Source: Polyangiaceae bacterium (GTDB taxonomy: Bacteria; Myxococcota_A; Polyangia; Polyangiales; Polyangiaceae). Taken from it: a DNA stretch of 64,000 nucleotides. Positions 7,920-16,644 of the stretch are shown piece after piece. The stretch covers positions 62,001 through 126,000 of the forward strand of contig JACKEB010000012.1 of NCBI GenBank assembly GCA_020633205.1, read 5' to 3'. The notes under the pieces are model-generated. The model did not search any database. It was not told the origin of the DNA and was given only the letters and a program-made list of their open reading frames with translations. Within the stretch, counting starts at the first letter, position 1. Every line of letters starts with the position of its first letter. A program made the translations under genes and the position numbers.

Positions 7920-9358
7920 CGACGGAACCAGCGGCGGAGCGCGGCGTCCAAGCCCTCGTCGCGGCCTTCGCCCACCCAGGCCACGTGGCCATCGGGGCGA
8001 ACCAATACGGCGCTGGGTGGTGTCACCTCGCCAATACCTGGCAACACCCAGCGCTCGCTGCACTTGGCCACGACAGACTGCAGGTGATCCTGCCCTGCGC
8101 GGAGGGGCACAGCGACGAAGTTGAGGAGCAACGGCTTTGCCGTGCGGAGAAGCTCGAAGGCGCGCGTGTGCTTGCCCTCGACTATCAAATCGAGATCCGG
8201 CATGCGGCGCCCGAGCAGCGGATGACCGGGCCCGAAGTCGTAATGGATGTCGAGGCCCGACATCAGCGCGCCGAAGTGCCGGCGTGGCTCGTCCATCGCG
8301 AACACTTCCGCGAGGGAGTCCCTCAGCGCGTTCGTGCGATCATCGCCGCGGCTCAACGCGGTGATCGCGAGGGTGTGCTTGAGCACCTGGGCGCCTACGG
8401 GGTGTCGCTCGCCGTGGTAAGTGTCGAGCAAGTCATCGGTTGAAGTGCCTCGCACCACCTGGGCGAGCTTCCACCCCAGGTTCACTGCGTCTTGCACGCC
8501 GAGGTTGAGTCCCTGTCCGCCAACCGGGGAGTGAACGTGGGCGGCGTCTCCGGCGAGCAGCACTCGACCGGAGCGATACCTTGCCGCTTGGCGAGCTGCG
8601 TCGGTGAAGCGCGAGAGCCAGGTGACGTCGTGGATCCCAAAGTCGCTGCCGTAGACAGCGACGAGCCGCTCCCGCAGCTCCTCGAGGTTCGGCGTGATGC
8701 CGGTGTTCACCTGAGGCTCGATCAACACGACGCCCATACGCTTGCCCTCGTCGAGTTTCCCGATGGCATTCACGCCCAGGGCGGCGCGCTGGATGCCCCA
8801 CGGTGGTTCCTCGCTGGGGGTCCCTTCGGCGATCAAGTAACTGATGGAAGGCTCCCAACCCGGAAACTCGATGTGCGCAGCCTTGCGAACCACGCTGCGC
8901 CCACCGTCGCAGCCCACTAGGTACTGGGTGGTGAGGCGCGCCCCATCAGCCAGCAATACCTCGACGCCATCGTCCCCCTGGGAGAAGCCCGTCACCTCGC
9001 GGCCACGCAGCATATGTACCGGGAGCTCGCTCACCCAATCCGCGAGGATCCGTTCGAACACCCGTTGTTCGAGCGCCAGCCCGTAGTTGTGCCTAGTCGG
9101 CAAATCGCTGATGTTCAAGATGTGTACGAACGAGGCGACTTGATGAGTGGTTCCTGCCGCGAGGAAACGCTCGACGACTCCGCGTTGATCGAGCACCTCC
9201 AGCGTTCGCGAGTGGAGGCCTCGAGCGCGTGCACCAATCAGCTCCTGGGTCGGTCGACTCTCAACGACGGCGACGTTCACGCTTGCGAGCGCCAGCTCCG
9301 CAGCGAGCATCAGCCCAGTTGGACCCCCACCAGCGATCACCACTTCGTATTCGTTCAT
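7916..9358 (-). CDS. FAD-dependent aromatic-ring monooxygenase (PHBH/MhpA/RdmE type)
   Basis: 480 residues from the ATG at 9358; a GTG three codons upstream is possible. The dinucleotide site VVIAGGGPTGLMLAAELA is at the start, the GD-type motif YLVGCDGGRSVVRK near residue 155, and the second FAD motif RVLLAGDAAHVHSPVGGQGLNLGVQDA near 270-296. The C-terminal thioredoxin-like extension (VLVRPDGHVAWVG) is that of the two-component-independent hydroxylases acting on phenols, polyketides or rifampicin. The substrate is not predictable. It is transcribed from the same side as the AraC gene at 9.5-10.4 kb. Confidence 0.9.
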   Translation of the reverse strand: MNEYEVVIAGGGPTGLMLAAELALASVNVAVVESRPTQELIGARARGLHSRTLEVLDQRGVVERFLAAGTTHQVASFVHILNISDLPTRHNYGLALEQRVFERILADWVSELPVHMLRGREVTGFSQGDDGVEVLLADGARLTTQYLVGCDGGRSVVRKAAHIEFPGWEPSISYLIAEGTPSEEPPWGIQRAALGVNAIGKLDEGKRMGVVLIEPQVNTGITPNLEELRERLVAVYGSDFGIHDVTWLSRFTDAARQAARYRSGRVLLAGDAAHVHSPVGGQGLNLGVQDAVNLGWKLAQVVRGTSTDDLLDTYHGERHPVGAQVLKHTLAITALSRGDDRTNALRDSLAEVFAMDEPRRHFGALMSGLDIHYDFGPGHPLLGRRMPDLDLIVEGKHTRAFELLRTAKPLLLNFVAVPLRAGQDHLQSVVAKCSERWVLPGIGEVTPPSAVLVRPDGHVAWVGEGRDEGLDAALRRWFRR

Positions 9359-9502
9359 GGCGAGCACTTTGCGGCACGTATTGGGGCTTCCCGCAACCCG
9401 GTGGGTGTGGCATATAACGAAGCTGAAGGGGTTGGGGGTGAGGGTGCGCTTTCAAAGCAGCGCGCTAGTCGTCGCGCCGACGGTCGGCCGCATTTTCACC
9501 CC

Positions 9503-10423
9503 TCAAGCGCCATTTCGCTCGGTAAAACGCCCTGTTTCGCGAGCGAAGCGCCCGGGCGCGACGCCGACATGGCGCGTGAACGCGACGCTGAAGGCGCTCG
9601 CGGATCCGTAGCCGACGCGTTCCGCCACTTCTGCCAGCGTGACCCGCTCGCGGCGCAGCAGGTCCTTCGCGAGCGCCATGCGCCAACCGAGCAAGTACTC
9701 CATCGGCGCGACACCCAGCGCCCGGCTGAAGCGTTCGAAGAACGCCGAGCGAGACAAGCCCGCTTCCTTGGCAAGTTCCGTTACCGCCCAGGGCATTGAA
9801 GGCTGTGCGTGGATGCACCGCAGTGCTGCGGCGATCTGTGCGTCCGCGAGCCCACGTAGAAGTCCCGGAGCGGCATCCATGTCCGACGTCGCCCTCAGCG
9901 CCTCGATCAGCAAAACCTCGAGCAGCCGCGCGAGGATCACCTCGCGTCCAGGCAGTTGCTCGCGGAACTCCTCCTGCACGAGCTGCATCAGCGTCGCCAG
10001 GCGCTGCCTCCCGTGCACGTGCACCAGGCGCGGAAGCAGTCCAACCAGCAGGCTCGCATCGGTTGACGCGAACTCGCAGTAGCCGACGAGCATGCGCACA
10101 TCCGGCGGACCCTCGCGCTTGCCCAAACGGAACTCCCCGTTCGGTAGCACGTGGTGAGGACTGTCCCGCGTGCCCCGAGGCGGTTCGAGGCTCGAGGAAG
10201 TGAAGCGCGTCGCCGATGGCACGAGCACGAAGTCTCCCTGTTCGAGTCGCAACGGCGCGTGACCTTCGACGGCGAGTCGGCTCGCGCCTTCGAGGATCGC
10301 GCAGTAGAACGGTCGACCACTTTCCGCGCGGTGAACAGCCCAGCGCCCGGCGCCGCTCGAGAGCTTGGAGAACGGCGCGCGAGGCTGGAGCAAGGAGACA
10401 ACGTCGGCGAGGGGATCGGTGAT
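9503..10423 (-). CDS. AraC-family regulator with cupin domain; apparent ATC start
   Basis: About 306 residues if read from an ATC at 10421-10423, or 296 from a TTG at 10393. The reading DPLADVVSLLQPRAPFSKL matches the normal N-terminus of cupin_6 AraC proteins, so translation should begin upstream of the TTG. In that frame two TAG codons lie just further up, and TAGGAG (10430-10435) sits 6 nt before the ATC. The TTG has no such site. Domains: cupin (1-190) and two HTH units (WAVTELAKEAGLSRSAFFERF; TLAEVAERVGYGSASAFSVAF). It is divergent from the SDR at 10521, the probable target. Confidence 0.85.
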   Translation of the reverse strand: MTDPLADVVSLLQPRAPFSKLSSGAGRWAVHRAESGRPFYCAILEGASRLAVEGHAPLRLEQGDFVLVPSATRFTSSSLEPPRGTRDSPHHVLPNGEFRLGKREGPPDVRMLVGYCEFASTDASLLVGLLPRLVHVHGRQRLATLMQLVQEEFREQLPGREVILARLLEVLLIEALRATSDMDAAPGLLRGLADAQIAAALRCIHAQPSMPWAVTELAKEAGLSRSAFFERFSRALGVAPMEYLLGWRMALAKDLLRRERVTLAEVAERVGYGSASAFSVAFTRHVGVAPGRFARETGRFTERNGA

Positions 10424-10520
10424 GGCGGACTCCTACTAATGATTTGTGGACGCTGAACTATAGCGCGTCCGGCGCCGCCTCTCTAGGTGATGAAGGCAAC
10501 TCAGGACACCAGGAGGTTCC

Positions 10521-11276
10521 ATGAAGACGATTTTGATCACCGGCTGCTCTTCCGGCTTTGGACTTGAAACTGCCCGCTACTTCCTCGAGCGAGACTGGAA
10601 GGTGATCGCCACCATGCGGTCGCCTCGGGAGGATGCGTTGCCGGCGTCGGAGCAGCTGCGCGTGCTGCCGCTCGACGTGACAAACCCGGAGAGCATCGTG
10701 CGCCTCGTTCAGGAAGCGGGGCCCATCGACGTGTTGGTGAACAACGCCGGGGTGGGTTTGCTCAGCGTGTTCCAGGGCACGCCGCTCGAGAGCGTGCGTG
10801 GTGTGTTCGAGACCAACACGTTTGGGGCAATGGCGCTGTGCCGGGCGTTTCTTCCACAGTTCACTGAGAAGAAGTCGGGCGTCCTCGTCAACGTATCGTC
10901 CACCGTAACCCTCAGGCCGCTGCCATTGCTCGCCACCTACACGGCGAGCAAAGCCGCGCTGAATGCGTTCACCGAATGCCTTGCGCTGGAGCTCGCGCCG
11001 TTCGACGTTCGGGTGCGCCTGGTGTTGCCGGGCCAGTGTCGCGAGACGCCGTTTGGGCAGAACGCGCGAGCGATGATGGAGGCGACGGGAGTCAGCATTC
11101 CCGAGGCCTATGCGGACTTCGCGCGTGGTGTTTTCGAGCGCGTCAGCAGCGGCGTCTCCGCGCTTTCTACGAACGCCATCGACGTCGCCGAAGCAGTCTG
11201 GCGAGCGGCCAACGACACGCAGTGCCCCCTGCGCTTACCCGCTGGGGCTGACGCCGTCGAGTGGGCGAGGGGCTAG
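10521..11276 (+). CDS. Short-chain dehydrogenase/reductase
   Basis: 251 residues with AGGAGG upstream of the ATG. Rossmann NAD(P) motif TGCSSGFG (about 7-14), NNAGVG, and the catalytic Tyr-Lys in YTASKAALNAF with Ser in VNVSSTV. This is a classical SDR acting on a ketone or alcohol. It is divergent from the AraC/cupin regulator across a 97-bp promoter region, and convergent with the HxlR-SCP2 gene. Confidence 0.9.
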   Translation: MKTILITGCSSGFGLETARYFLERDWKVIATMRSPREDALPASEQLRVLPLDVTNPESIVRLVQEAGPIDVLVNNAGVGLLSVFQGTPLESVRGVFETNTFGAMALCRAFLPQFTEKKSGVLVNVSSTVTLRPLPLLATYTASKAALNAFTECLALELAPFDVRVRLVLPGQCRETPFGQNARAMMEATGVSIPEAYADFARGVFERVSSGVSALSTNAIDVAEAVWRAANDTQCPLRLPAGADAVEWARG

Positions 11277-11294
11277 AACACGCCTCAGCGCCCT

Positions 11295-11978
11295 TCACTC
11301 TGCCGCGGGTCGCACGTCAGCGAAGATCCCTCTGCGGAACCATGCGGAAATGGTGCGTGAGAGCACCGGCGAGCCCTTGAGCTCGAAGCGTCCGGCGCGC
11401 TTGGCGTCTGCGATCGGCGTGTCTCCGGCCCAAATCTCGCTCAGGGTGCGCACGTCCGTCGACACGGTGAGGTCGACCGGATCTACCGGTTTGTCGACGC
11501 ACAGCTCCCGCTGGTCGTTGTCGATGATGATCCACCAGCGCGGAAAGCGCTCGACGCCTCCGACGACGAAGTGAACGACGTTGCGACACGCAGGCAGCTC
11601 GGACGCGTCGATGCGGCGGCAGAAGTCGAACATCAGCATCTCGATGTCTTGCTCGTCGTCGGACATCTGCCCCCGCGCCCAGCGACTGCCCCAGTTGCCG
11701 AGCTCCATCAGGAGCGGCTGCAGCTCACGCCCCGCAGGAGTCAGGAAGTACTCCGTGCGTTTCTCTGAGGATTTCTTTTTGATCACCAGCTCCGCGTCCA
11801 CGAGCTGGTTCAGCCGCTTCGTCAGCAGGCTTGGGGAGATCTGCGAGAGGGCACGCTGAAAATCGCTGAAGCGGCTGGTGCCGAGCAAGAGCTCGCGGAT
11901 GATGAGCAGTGTCCAGCGTTCCCCGAGGATCTCGGCGGCTTTGGAAATGGGGCAGATTTGGCCGTACTTGATGCTCAT
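11295..11978 (-). CDS. HxlR regulator fused to an SCP2-like domain
   Basis: 227 residues, longer than simple HxlR proteins. The N-terminal HxlR winged helix (YGQICPISKAAEILGERWTLLIIREL, with the conserved Cys; FSDFQRALSQISPSLLTKRL) covers residues 1-110. The C-terminal part (WWIIIDNDQRELCVDKPVDPVDLTV, SEIWAGDTPIADAKRAGRFELKG) resembles the sterol-carrier-protein-2 sheet that follows HxlR in a subgroup, suggesting a lipophilic ligand. A repeat cluster lies just upstream of the start. A paralogue is encoded at 48.9 kb. Confidence 0.87.
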   Translation of the reverse strand: MSIKYGQICPISKAAEILGERWTLLIIRELLLGTSRFSDFQRALSQISPSLLTKRLNQLVDAELVIKKKSSEKRTEYFLTPAGRELQPLLMELGNWGSRWARGQMSDDEQDIEMLMFDFCRRIDASELPACRNVVHFVVGGVERFPRWWIIIDNDQRELCVDKPVDPVDLTVSTDVRTLSEIWAGDTPIADAKRAGRFELKGSPVLSRTISAWFRRGIFADVRPAAE

Positions 11979-11997
11979 CCGTTGGGGCTCCGCGGGC

Positions 11998-12032
11998 TAA
12001 CTACAGAATGTGTAGTGGGTAACTACATTCTA
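11998..12032. promoter_or_regulatory. Repeat cluster upstream of HxlR-SCP2 gene
   Basis: TAACTACA occurs at 11998-12005 and again at 12020-12027, 22 bp apart, i.e. two helical turns. The first copy overlaps an inverted repeat CTACA-GAATG-TGTAG (12001-12015). It lies 20-50 bp upstream of the regulator's start, a normal place for autoregulation. Binding is inferred from position only. Confidence 0.5.
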
Positions 12033-12218
12033 AGGCGTGGAGAGGATCGGGGACGAAGGCTACTTCTTAGGTGTGCCGCGGCGCGCAGCGGCTGGCCGCC
12101 GGTGCAGAGGAGGATGCCGCCGAGTAGCGCCAGCCCGCCACTTCCGGCGACCACCCGGGGGCCCCGAATCTGGGGCCCCACCGTGGGCCGGCTCAACGCA
12201 TCCTGGTAAGCTCCCTTG

Positions 12219-12626
12219 ATGCCGTCGCCGGATGCACTGTTCAGGCTTGATTCCGCGCTGACACAAGACCCCCGGGTCGCCGCTTGGTTCCGCGAGCAGA
12301 ACCCCGCGCTAGGCGCGCTCGCGGAGCGATGGTTCAACCAACTACGGCAATCCGGCCCCGATGTGCTGGAGCTGATGCATGACGGCGCGCCGACCGCTTG
12401 CATCGCAGACGCGGCGCTCGGCTACGTGAACGTGTACACCCATCACGTGAATCTCGGCTTCTTTCGTGGCGCGTTCTTGGCGGACCCGACGAAGCTGCTC
12501 GAGGGCAGCGGCAAGCGCATGCGTCACGTGAAACTGCGCCCTGGACTCGCGGTGGATGCCGCAGCGCTCGAAGCGCTGATAGCCGCGGCGTATCAAGATC
12601 TGTCGGCCCAGCTGGCGCTTGCCTAA
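12219..12626 (+). CDS. DUF1801 family protein
   Basis: 135 residues from the ATG at 12219. The DUF1801/YdhG fold is suggested by LIAAAYQDLSAQLA and by YVNVYTHHVNLGFFRGAFLADPTKLLEGSGKRMRHVKLR, which carries the conserved phenylalanine/lysine pattern and the GxGKxxRH loop. Members are small cytoplasmic proteins of unknown function, sometimes called iron-chaperone-like. The 190 bp upstream contain a GC-rich self-complementary stretch near 12156-12180 and no other gene that I can support. Confidence 0.82.
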   Translation: MPSPDALFRLDSALTQDPRVAAWFREQNPALGALAERWFNQLRQSGPDVLELMHDGAPTACIADAALGYVNVYTHHVNLGFFRGAFLADPTKLLEGSGKRMRHVKLRPGLAVDAAALEALIAAAYQDLSAQLALA

Positions 12627-12641
12627 TGGCAAGACCAGCGC

Positions 12642-14183
12642 CTACCACTCGAGCGCGTAGACGAAGAATCGATCGTCACCTTGGGGGCTCGCGGCGTCGA
12701 CGAACCTCACGTTCTGCGGAAGCTCTTCGGGGCGCGAGAGCCGCACGAACGCTTCAAAGTTGAATTTCCAGTCGGCAAAGTGCGTCACCCCGCGGCGCTT
12801 CGCGTAGCCCGAGAGTTGGTGCGCCTTTCCGGCGTCCAACGCCTCCGCGTCCACCACGCCGTCCAGGTTGATCACGCGCACGTCGCCGGGCGCGTAGTAG
12901 CTGAGCGCGCCGCTCTGGAGCGCGCCGACCGTCGCACCTTCTGGCAGTAGCTCTAGCACTTCCCGAGCTGCTTCTCGGTAGCCCTTGGCTCCGTGCAACC
13001 CCTTGCTGGGAGTTTGTTCGGGGGTGAGGAACAGCCAGGGCAACGTCGTGGCGGCAGCGTAGGCAAGCCCGCAGGCAAACGCCGCGTATCCGACTCGCGA
13101 TTGTGTCTTCGTCCGCAACCGACTCACGAACACCGCGACCGCGAGTACCAGGCCTGCCTCAGTTGCCGCGAGGTAACGCGGAAAGAACCAAATCGCAGGC
13201 AAGAAGAGCGCGTAAAACCCCAGCAATAGCACGCCGTGCGCCGCGAAGGCCGTGATCGGCGCGGTTGGACCATTCAGCGGTAGCCAGCGTTTCGCGAAGG
13301 AAGCGCCTAGCACCACCGCACCAATGAGCGCCGCCCAGGTGGCGCCCGCATTGTCGAACAGCGCTTGCTTGAGCCGCGTGGTGTCGCCGAACACACCGAG
13401 CAGCGAACCAAGGGCCCAACCGATCTGCATCGGCGGCTTGAGGTACAGCGACTGGTGCATGCGCACGATCTCCCGCACCGCGCCGCCACTCTCAGGGATC
13501 ACGCTACCGAATTGCACCCAAGAGTAGAGCCACCACGGCGCGACCACGAGCGCCGCGACTCCCGCTGCGACCACAATGGTTTTGAAGCTGCGACGCAGGA
13601 GCTCACTCACCCCCAAACCAGCCACGAGGAACACCGCATCGACTCGTGCGAGCAGCGCAAGGCCTGCTAGCAAGCCGCAGAGCGCGGCCCGTTTCCGTGT
13701 AGAATGACTGCGGAGTTCACACCAGCAGACCACCAGCCAAAGCTCCAAAGCCAGCGCGAGGCTGGTCTCCAAGCCACCGAGCGCGTTACTCACCGCCGCA
13801 GGGGATAGCGCCCACAAGGCCGCCGCGAGAACCCCCGCGTGTCTGCCGCCCAAGCGTCGCGCGAGATCGCCCAGCGCGAAGATGCAGAAAGCGTCGCTGA
13901 TTGCCCCGAGGATCAGCACGAAGCGCAAGGCAGCGTCCGGGTTCGACGTGATGGCGAAAACTGGCGCGGCGATGAAAGCCAAAAGCGGCTGAAAGCCCGA
14001 GGTTAGCTGACCGTTGATGCTCGGGCCGACGCCATCCGCCAAAGAACGCGCGATGCTGAGCGTGTAGTAGGTGTCGTCAGGGACGAAGAGGCGGTCGACG
14101 ACATCCAAGTTCCGCAGGGCAAGCCAAAGACGCAAAAGTCCGCCAGCGCCGGCGATTGCCAACAACCCTCGGCGTTCGCTCAC
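12642..14183 (-). CDS. Polytopic membrane glycosyltransferase, GT39/PMT-like
   Basis: 513 residues from a GTG at 14183 that overlaps the TGA of the upstream PAP2 gene (GTGA), so translation is probably coupled. About ten hydrophobic segments follow a first loop containing DDTYYTLSIARSLADGVGPSINGQLTSGFQPLLAF, which has the paired acidic residues expected of the lipid-linked-sugar transferases in the PMT/ArnT superfamily. The C-terminal 130 residues form a soluble domain (GATVGALQSGALSYYAP). It should transfer a sugar from a polyprenyl-phosphate donor on the outer face of the membrane. A longer open frame to 14906 lies inside the PAP2 gene and is not used. Confidence 0.8.
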   Translation of the reverse strand: MSERRGLLAIAGAGGLLRLWLALRNLDVVDRLFVPDDTYYTLSIARSLADGVGPSINGQLTSGFQPLLAFIAAPVFAITSNPDAALRFVLILGAISDAFCIFALGDLARRLGGRHAGVLAAALWALSPAAVSNALGGLETSLALALELWLVVCWCELRSHSTRKRAALCGLLAGLALLARVDAVFLVAGLGVSELLRRSFKTIVVAAGVAALVVAPWWLYSWVQFGSVIPESGGAVREIVRMHQSLYLKPPMQIGWALGSLLGVFGDTTRLKQALFDNAGATWAALIGAVVLGASFAKRWLPLNGPTAPITAFAAHGVLLLGFYALFLPAIWFFPRYLAATEAGLVLAVAVFVSRLRTKTQSRVGYAAFACGLAYAAATTLPWLFLTPEQTPSKGLHGAKGYREAAREVLELLPEGATVGALQSGALSYYAPGDVRVINLDGVVDAEALDAGKAHQLSGYAKRRGVTHFADWKFNFEAFVRLSRPEELPQNVRFVDAASPQGDDRFFVYALEW

Positions 14184-15430
14184 TCGACCCTCGCGCCAGC
14201 CAAGCGTCGCAGCCCAGCGAGCAACTCGCCCCACTGCGGACGTGGCGGCACCGCTTGGTCTTCCGCTGGCATGACCCGCTCGGGAAGCAGCGAGCCGCGC
14301 CAACGATGGGCCATCCACACCGCGAGCGCTGCCACGGCGCAGCCAGCGACGACGTCTGTGGGGTAATGCCACCCGAGCAACATCACCGCGAGTACCGTCA
14401 AGCCAGTGAACAGGATCGAAATTGCGAGTGCCAGTCGGGAGCGCCGAGCGTACCACAACATCACGACTTCCTGAGCGATGTGCAGGCTGGGCATGCAGGC
14501 CACGTAGCCCCAAGTCCGCACCACTTGCGCTTTGCCCATCAGCACCGCTTGAGTGTTGCCATCCAGCCAGCCCCGCACGGGGAGGGTGAGCCCGTTCGGT
14601 ACATCCATGAGGAAACGAAACAACTGGGGCTCGTGGTAGCTCGGTCCAACGCCGGGAAAGAGCCAATAAAGCGGCCCGCCAAGGATGTAACAGATGGCCA
14701 GCGCTCCGAGATACTCGATGCGTTCCCGAGAAGCGCGCATGCCCACCAAGAGTACGTTGACCAACGCCATGTGGGGAAAGAAGTGAAAGTAGACCCAGTC
14801 GCACCACGCGCTGAGACTCGGGCTCCGTGCGCCGAGGGCCGCGAAGTAGCGATGGGGTTCCACGCCGAACACTGAGCGTTCCAGGGCGATGATCCGTGCG
14901 TCCCACAGCGAGCGATCAACCAGCACCAGCGCTTTGAAGATGGTGAACGCGTAGCAGATCAACAGGAACACCACGGCTGCGACGATCACCTCGCCAACGA
15001 CTCGGCGGCGCTGGCTGGACTCTGGCAGTGGCAGCACCAACGCGGCGATCATCAGGCCAAGCGCGTCGAGCCAAGTGTGATGCTCGAAGAGTGCGACGTC
15101 GGCCGCTATCACGCAGGCTCCGAACGCCATGCGCACGAGCGCGTTCCGCCTGAGTCGCGCGCCGTCGAACGCCAGGTCGAAGCGCCATCCACCCCGCAGG
15201 CGCAGCCTGCCGAGCAGAAAGATCGCTACGATCGCTGCGATGAAATTCTGCTCGGAAACGACATCCTTCAGCGTGCGTAGCGGCTCGAGCCAGGTGTACG
15301 CTGTTGGCAGCGAGCTGTGGTGATGCACCAACGCTGCGAGGGCGGTCACGCACAGCGTGAGGAGGGGAAGCAACCCGATCGCGCGGTAGCAGCTCAGGAA
15401 GCGCCGCGCGGTCACGGCAGCCCGAGGCAT
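14180..15430 (-). CDS. PAP2-superfamily membrane protein, inositolphosphotransferase (AUR1-like)
   Basis: 416 residues with about nine to ten membrane spans. The phosphatase/transferase motifs are CMPSLHIAQEVVMLWYA (about residue 315, SLH being the C2 motif) and GWHYPTDVVAG (about 365, C3 motif with the catalytic His and Asp). The long N-terminal membrane region and Tyr-rich loop FFPHMALVNVLL match the PAP2_3/AUR1-like branch rather than soluble phosphatases; AUR1 makes inositol phosphorylceramide. It overlaps the following glycosyltransferase by GTGA, and the preceding lipoprotein gene by 19 bp. A lipid headgroup role for the pair is an inference. Confidence 0.83.
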   Translation of the reverse strand: MPRAAVTARRFLSCYRAIGLLPLLTLCVTALAALVHHHSSLPTAYTWLEPLRTLKDVVSEQNFIAAIVAIFLLGRLRLRGGWRFDLAFDGARLRRNALVRMAFGACVIAADVALFEHHTWLDALGLMIAALVLPLPESSQRRRVVGEVIVAAVVFLLICYAFTIFKALVLVDRSLWDARIIALERSVFGVEPHRYFAALGARSPSLSAWCDWVYFHFFPHMALVNVLLVGMRASRERIEYLGALAICYILGGPLYWLFPGVGPSYHEPQLFRFLMDVPNGLTLPVRGWLDGNTQAVLMGKAQVVRTWGYVACMPSLHIAQEVVMLWYARRSRLALAISILFTGLTVLAVMLLGWHYPTDVVAGCAVAALAVWMAHRWRGSLLPERVMPAEDQAVPPRPQWGELLAGLRRLAGARVE

Positions 15431-16515
15431 GCGCGCCCGAGTCCTCCTCCGAAATCACGAGTGGCTGAGTTGGCCCAAAAGAGCTGGCTGCCGTCGTCGA
15501 TGATCGAGGTCACGGAGACACCATCCACCGCGGCGAGGCTCAGCGCCTGAGGGGAGTCCGCCGTCGCATCGAGGGCGAAGATCCCCTCGACCTGAGACCA
15601 GTAGACGATGCCTGCGTGGAAATGCAGCGCGGTGCGGCCATGGGCCTGAGCCAGCACCTGCTCCGGATCGCTGGCGCCAGCGCGAAGCACCCAAATTTCA
15701 GGGTCATCGGTCCAGCGCATGAACCAGATTTCGTCTCCGCTAGCGGTCTGGTTGAGATCCCACGAACGGATGCCGTCGCTGATCGCCAGGCGTTCGGTTA
15801 CGCCGCCGCTCATGCGATCCACCATGAAGAGTGAGCCAGTATTGCTCGTCCAGTAGATCCCCTCGGAACCGCTCTTGAGGCCGTGGATCAAGTCACCGTC
15901 CGCTTGACCCACGCTGATGCTGCCGAGGGGCTCGGCGCTGCCGCCGCTGGTCGGTACACGGAAAATCTGGTGCGTGAAGCCGCTTGCGTCGTCACCGTGG
16001 GCCACGACGTACGCGGACTCGCCTTCGACCGCGATCGTGAAGTCATCGACACCCGGGACGCCAGCCAGGGTCTGTTCACCTGTCGTTGCATCCCAGCTGT
16101 GCACGGTCTCTGAAGCGCGATCGGTGAAGAACACCTTGCCGTCTTGCACGGCGAGACCCGCCAGCCCCGTAGCGCGCTCGAGGACGGTCTCAGGTTCGGT
16201 TTGCCCCTCGCCCAAGTGGCGTAACCCATAGCCTCCGGGGCTGACGGCGCTCCACCACAGCTCTCCCTCGCTCAGCGTGAGTCCGAACGGCGCGTCCTCG
16301 TCGGCGAACATTTCGGGGGTGAGGGAGCACTGGGCGACGCTGCCACTGTCTCCGTCGCCGCCGGCATCTTGCGCGCCGCCGCTGCCATCGGTGGCGGCGT
16401 CTTGCCCAGCATCTGGTTTGCCCGAGGCAGCCGTTGAGGATGACCCGTCACAGCCAGCGACCGCCAACACCCCAAAGCACAAGCACCCAAAACGCAACCA
16501 TGCAAACCGCTTCAT
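15412..16515 (-). CDS. Secreted lipoprotein with beta-propeller repeats
   Basis: 367 residues from the ATG at 16515, which has GGTGGA just upstream. Lipobox LAVAGC is followed by a Gly/Asp/Ala-rich linker to about residue 55. Then come repeated units such as GLTLSEGELWWSAV, GLAVQDGKVFFTD and AVEGESAYVVAHGD, ending with ATRDFGGGLGRACLGLP. This pattern is common in myxobacterial surface proteins of unknown role. No enzyme motif is visible. Its last 19 bases overlap the start of the PAP2 gene. Confidence 0.8.
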   Translation of the reverse strand: MKRFAWLRFGCLCFGVLAVAGCDGSSSTAASGKPDAGQDAATDGSGGAQDAGGDGDSGSVAQCSLTPEMFADEDAPFGLTLSEGELWWSAVSPGGYGLRHLGEGQTEPETVLERATGLAGLAVQDGKVFFTDRASETVHSWDATTGEQTLAGVPGVDDFTIAVEGESAYVVAHGDDASGFTHQIFRVPTSGGSAEPLGSISVGQADGDLIHGLKSGSEGIYWTSNTGSLFMVDRMSGGVTERLAISDGIRSWDLNQTASGDEIWFMRWTDDPEIWVLRAGASDPEQVLAQAHGRTALHFHAGIVYWSQVEGIFALDATADSPQALSLAAVDGVSVTSIIDDGSQLFWANSATRDFGGGLGRACLGLP

Positions 16516-16644
16516 TCCACCACTCAAGCTCCCCAGAGCCGACCGTAGGAGGGTTCATCGATGGGGGTCAATGCGGCTTCACGACAAAACACCGCCGGCC
16601 ACGTTTTCACGTGGCCGGTAGTGCGCATCAGGGTGGGTCGAGGC

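Noticed and set aside
12023..12403. Minus-strand small membrane-protein-like frame (VVAGSGGLALLGGILL)
   Set aside because: It overlaps most of the DUF1801 gene and looks like a chance product of GC-rich sequence.
14184..14906. N-terminal extension of the glycosyltransferase frame
   Set aside because: It lies in the PAP2 gene in another frame; the GTG at 14183 fits the membrane-protein start and overlaps the stop as coupled genes do.
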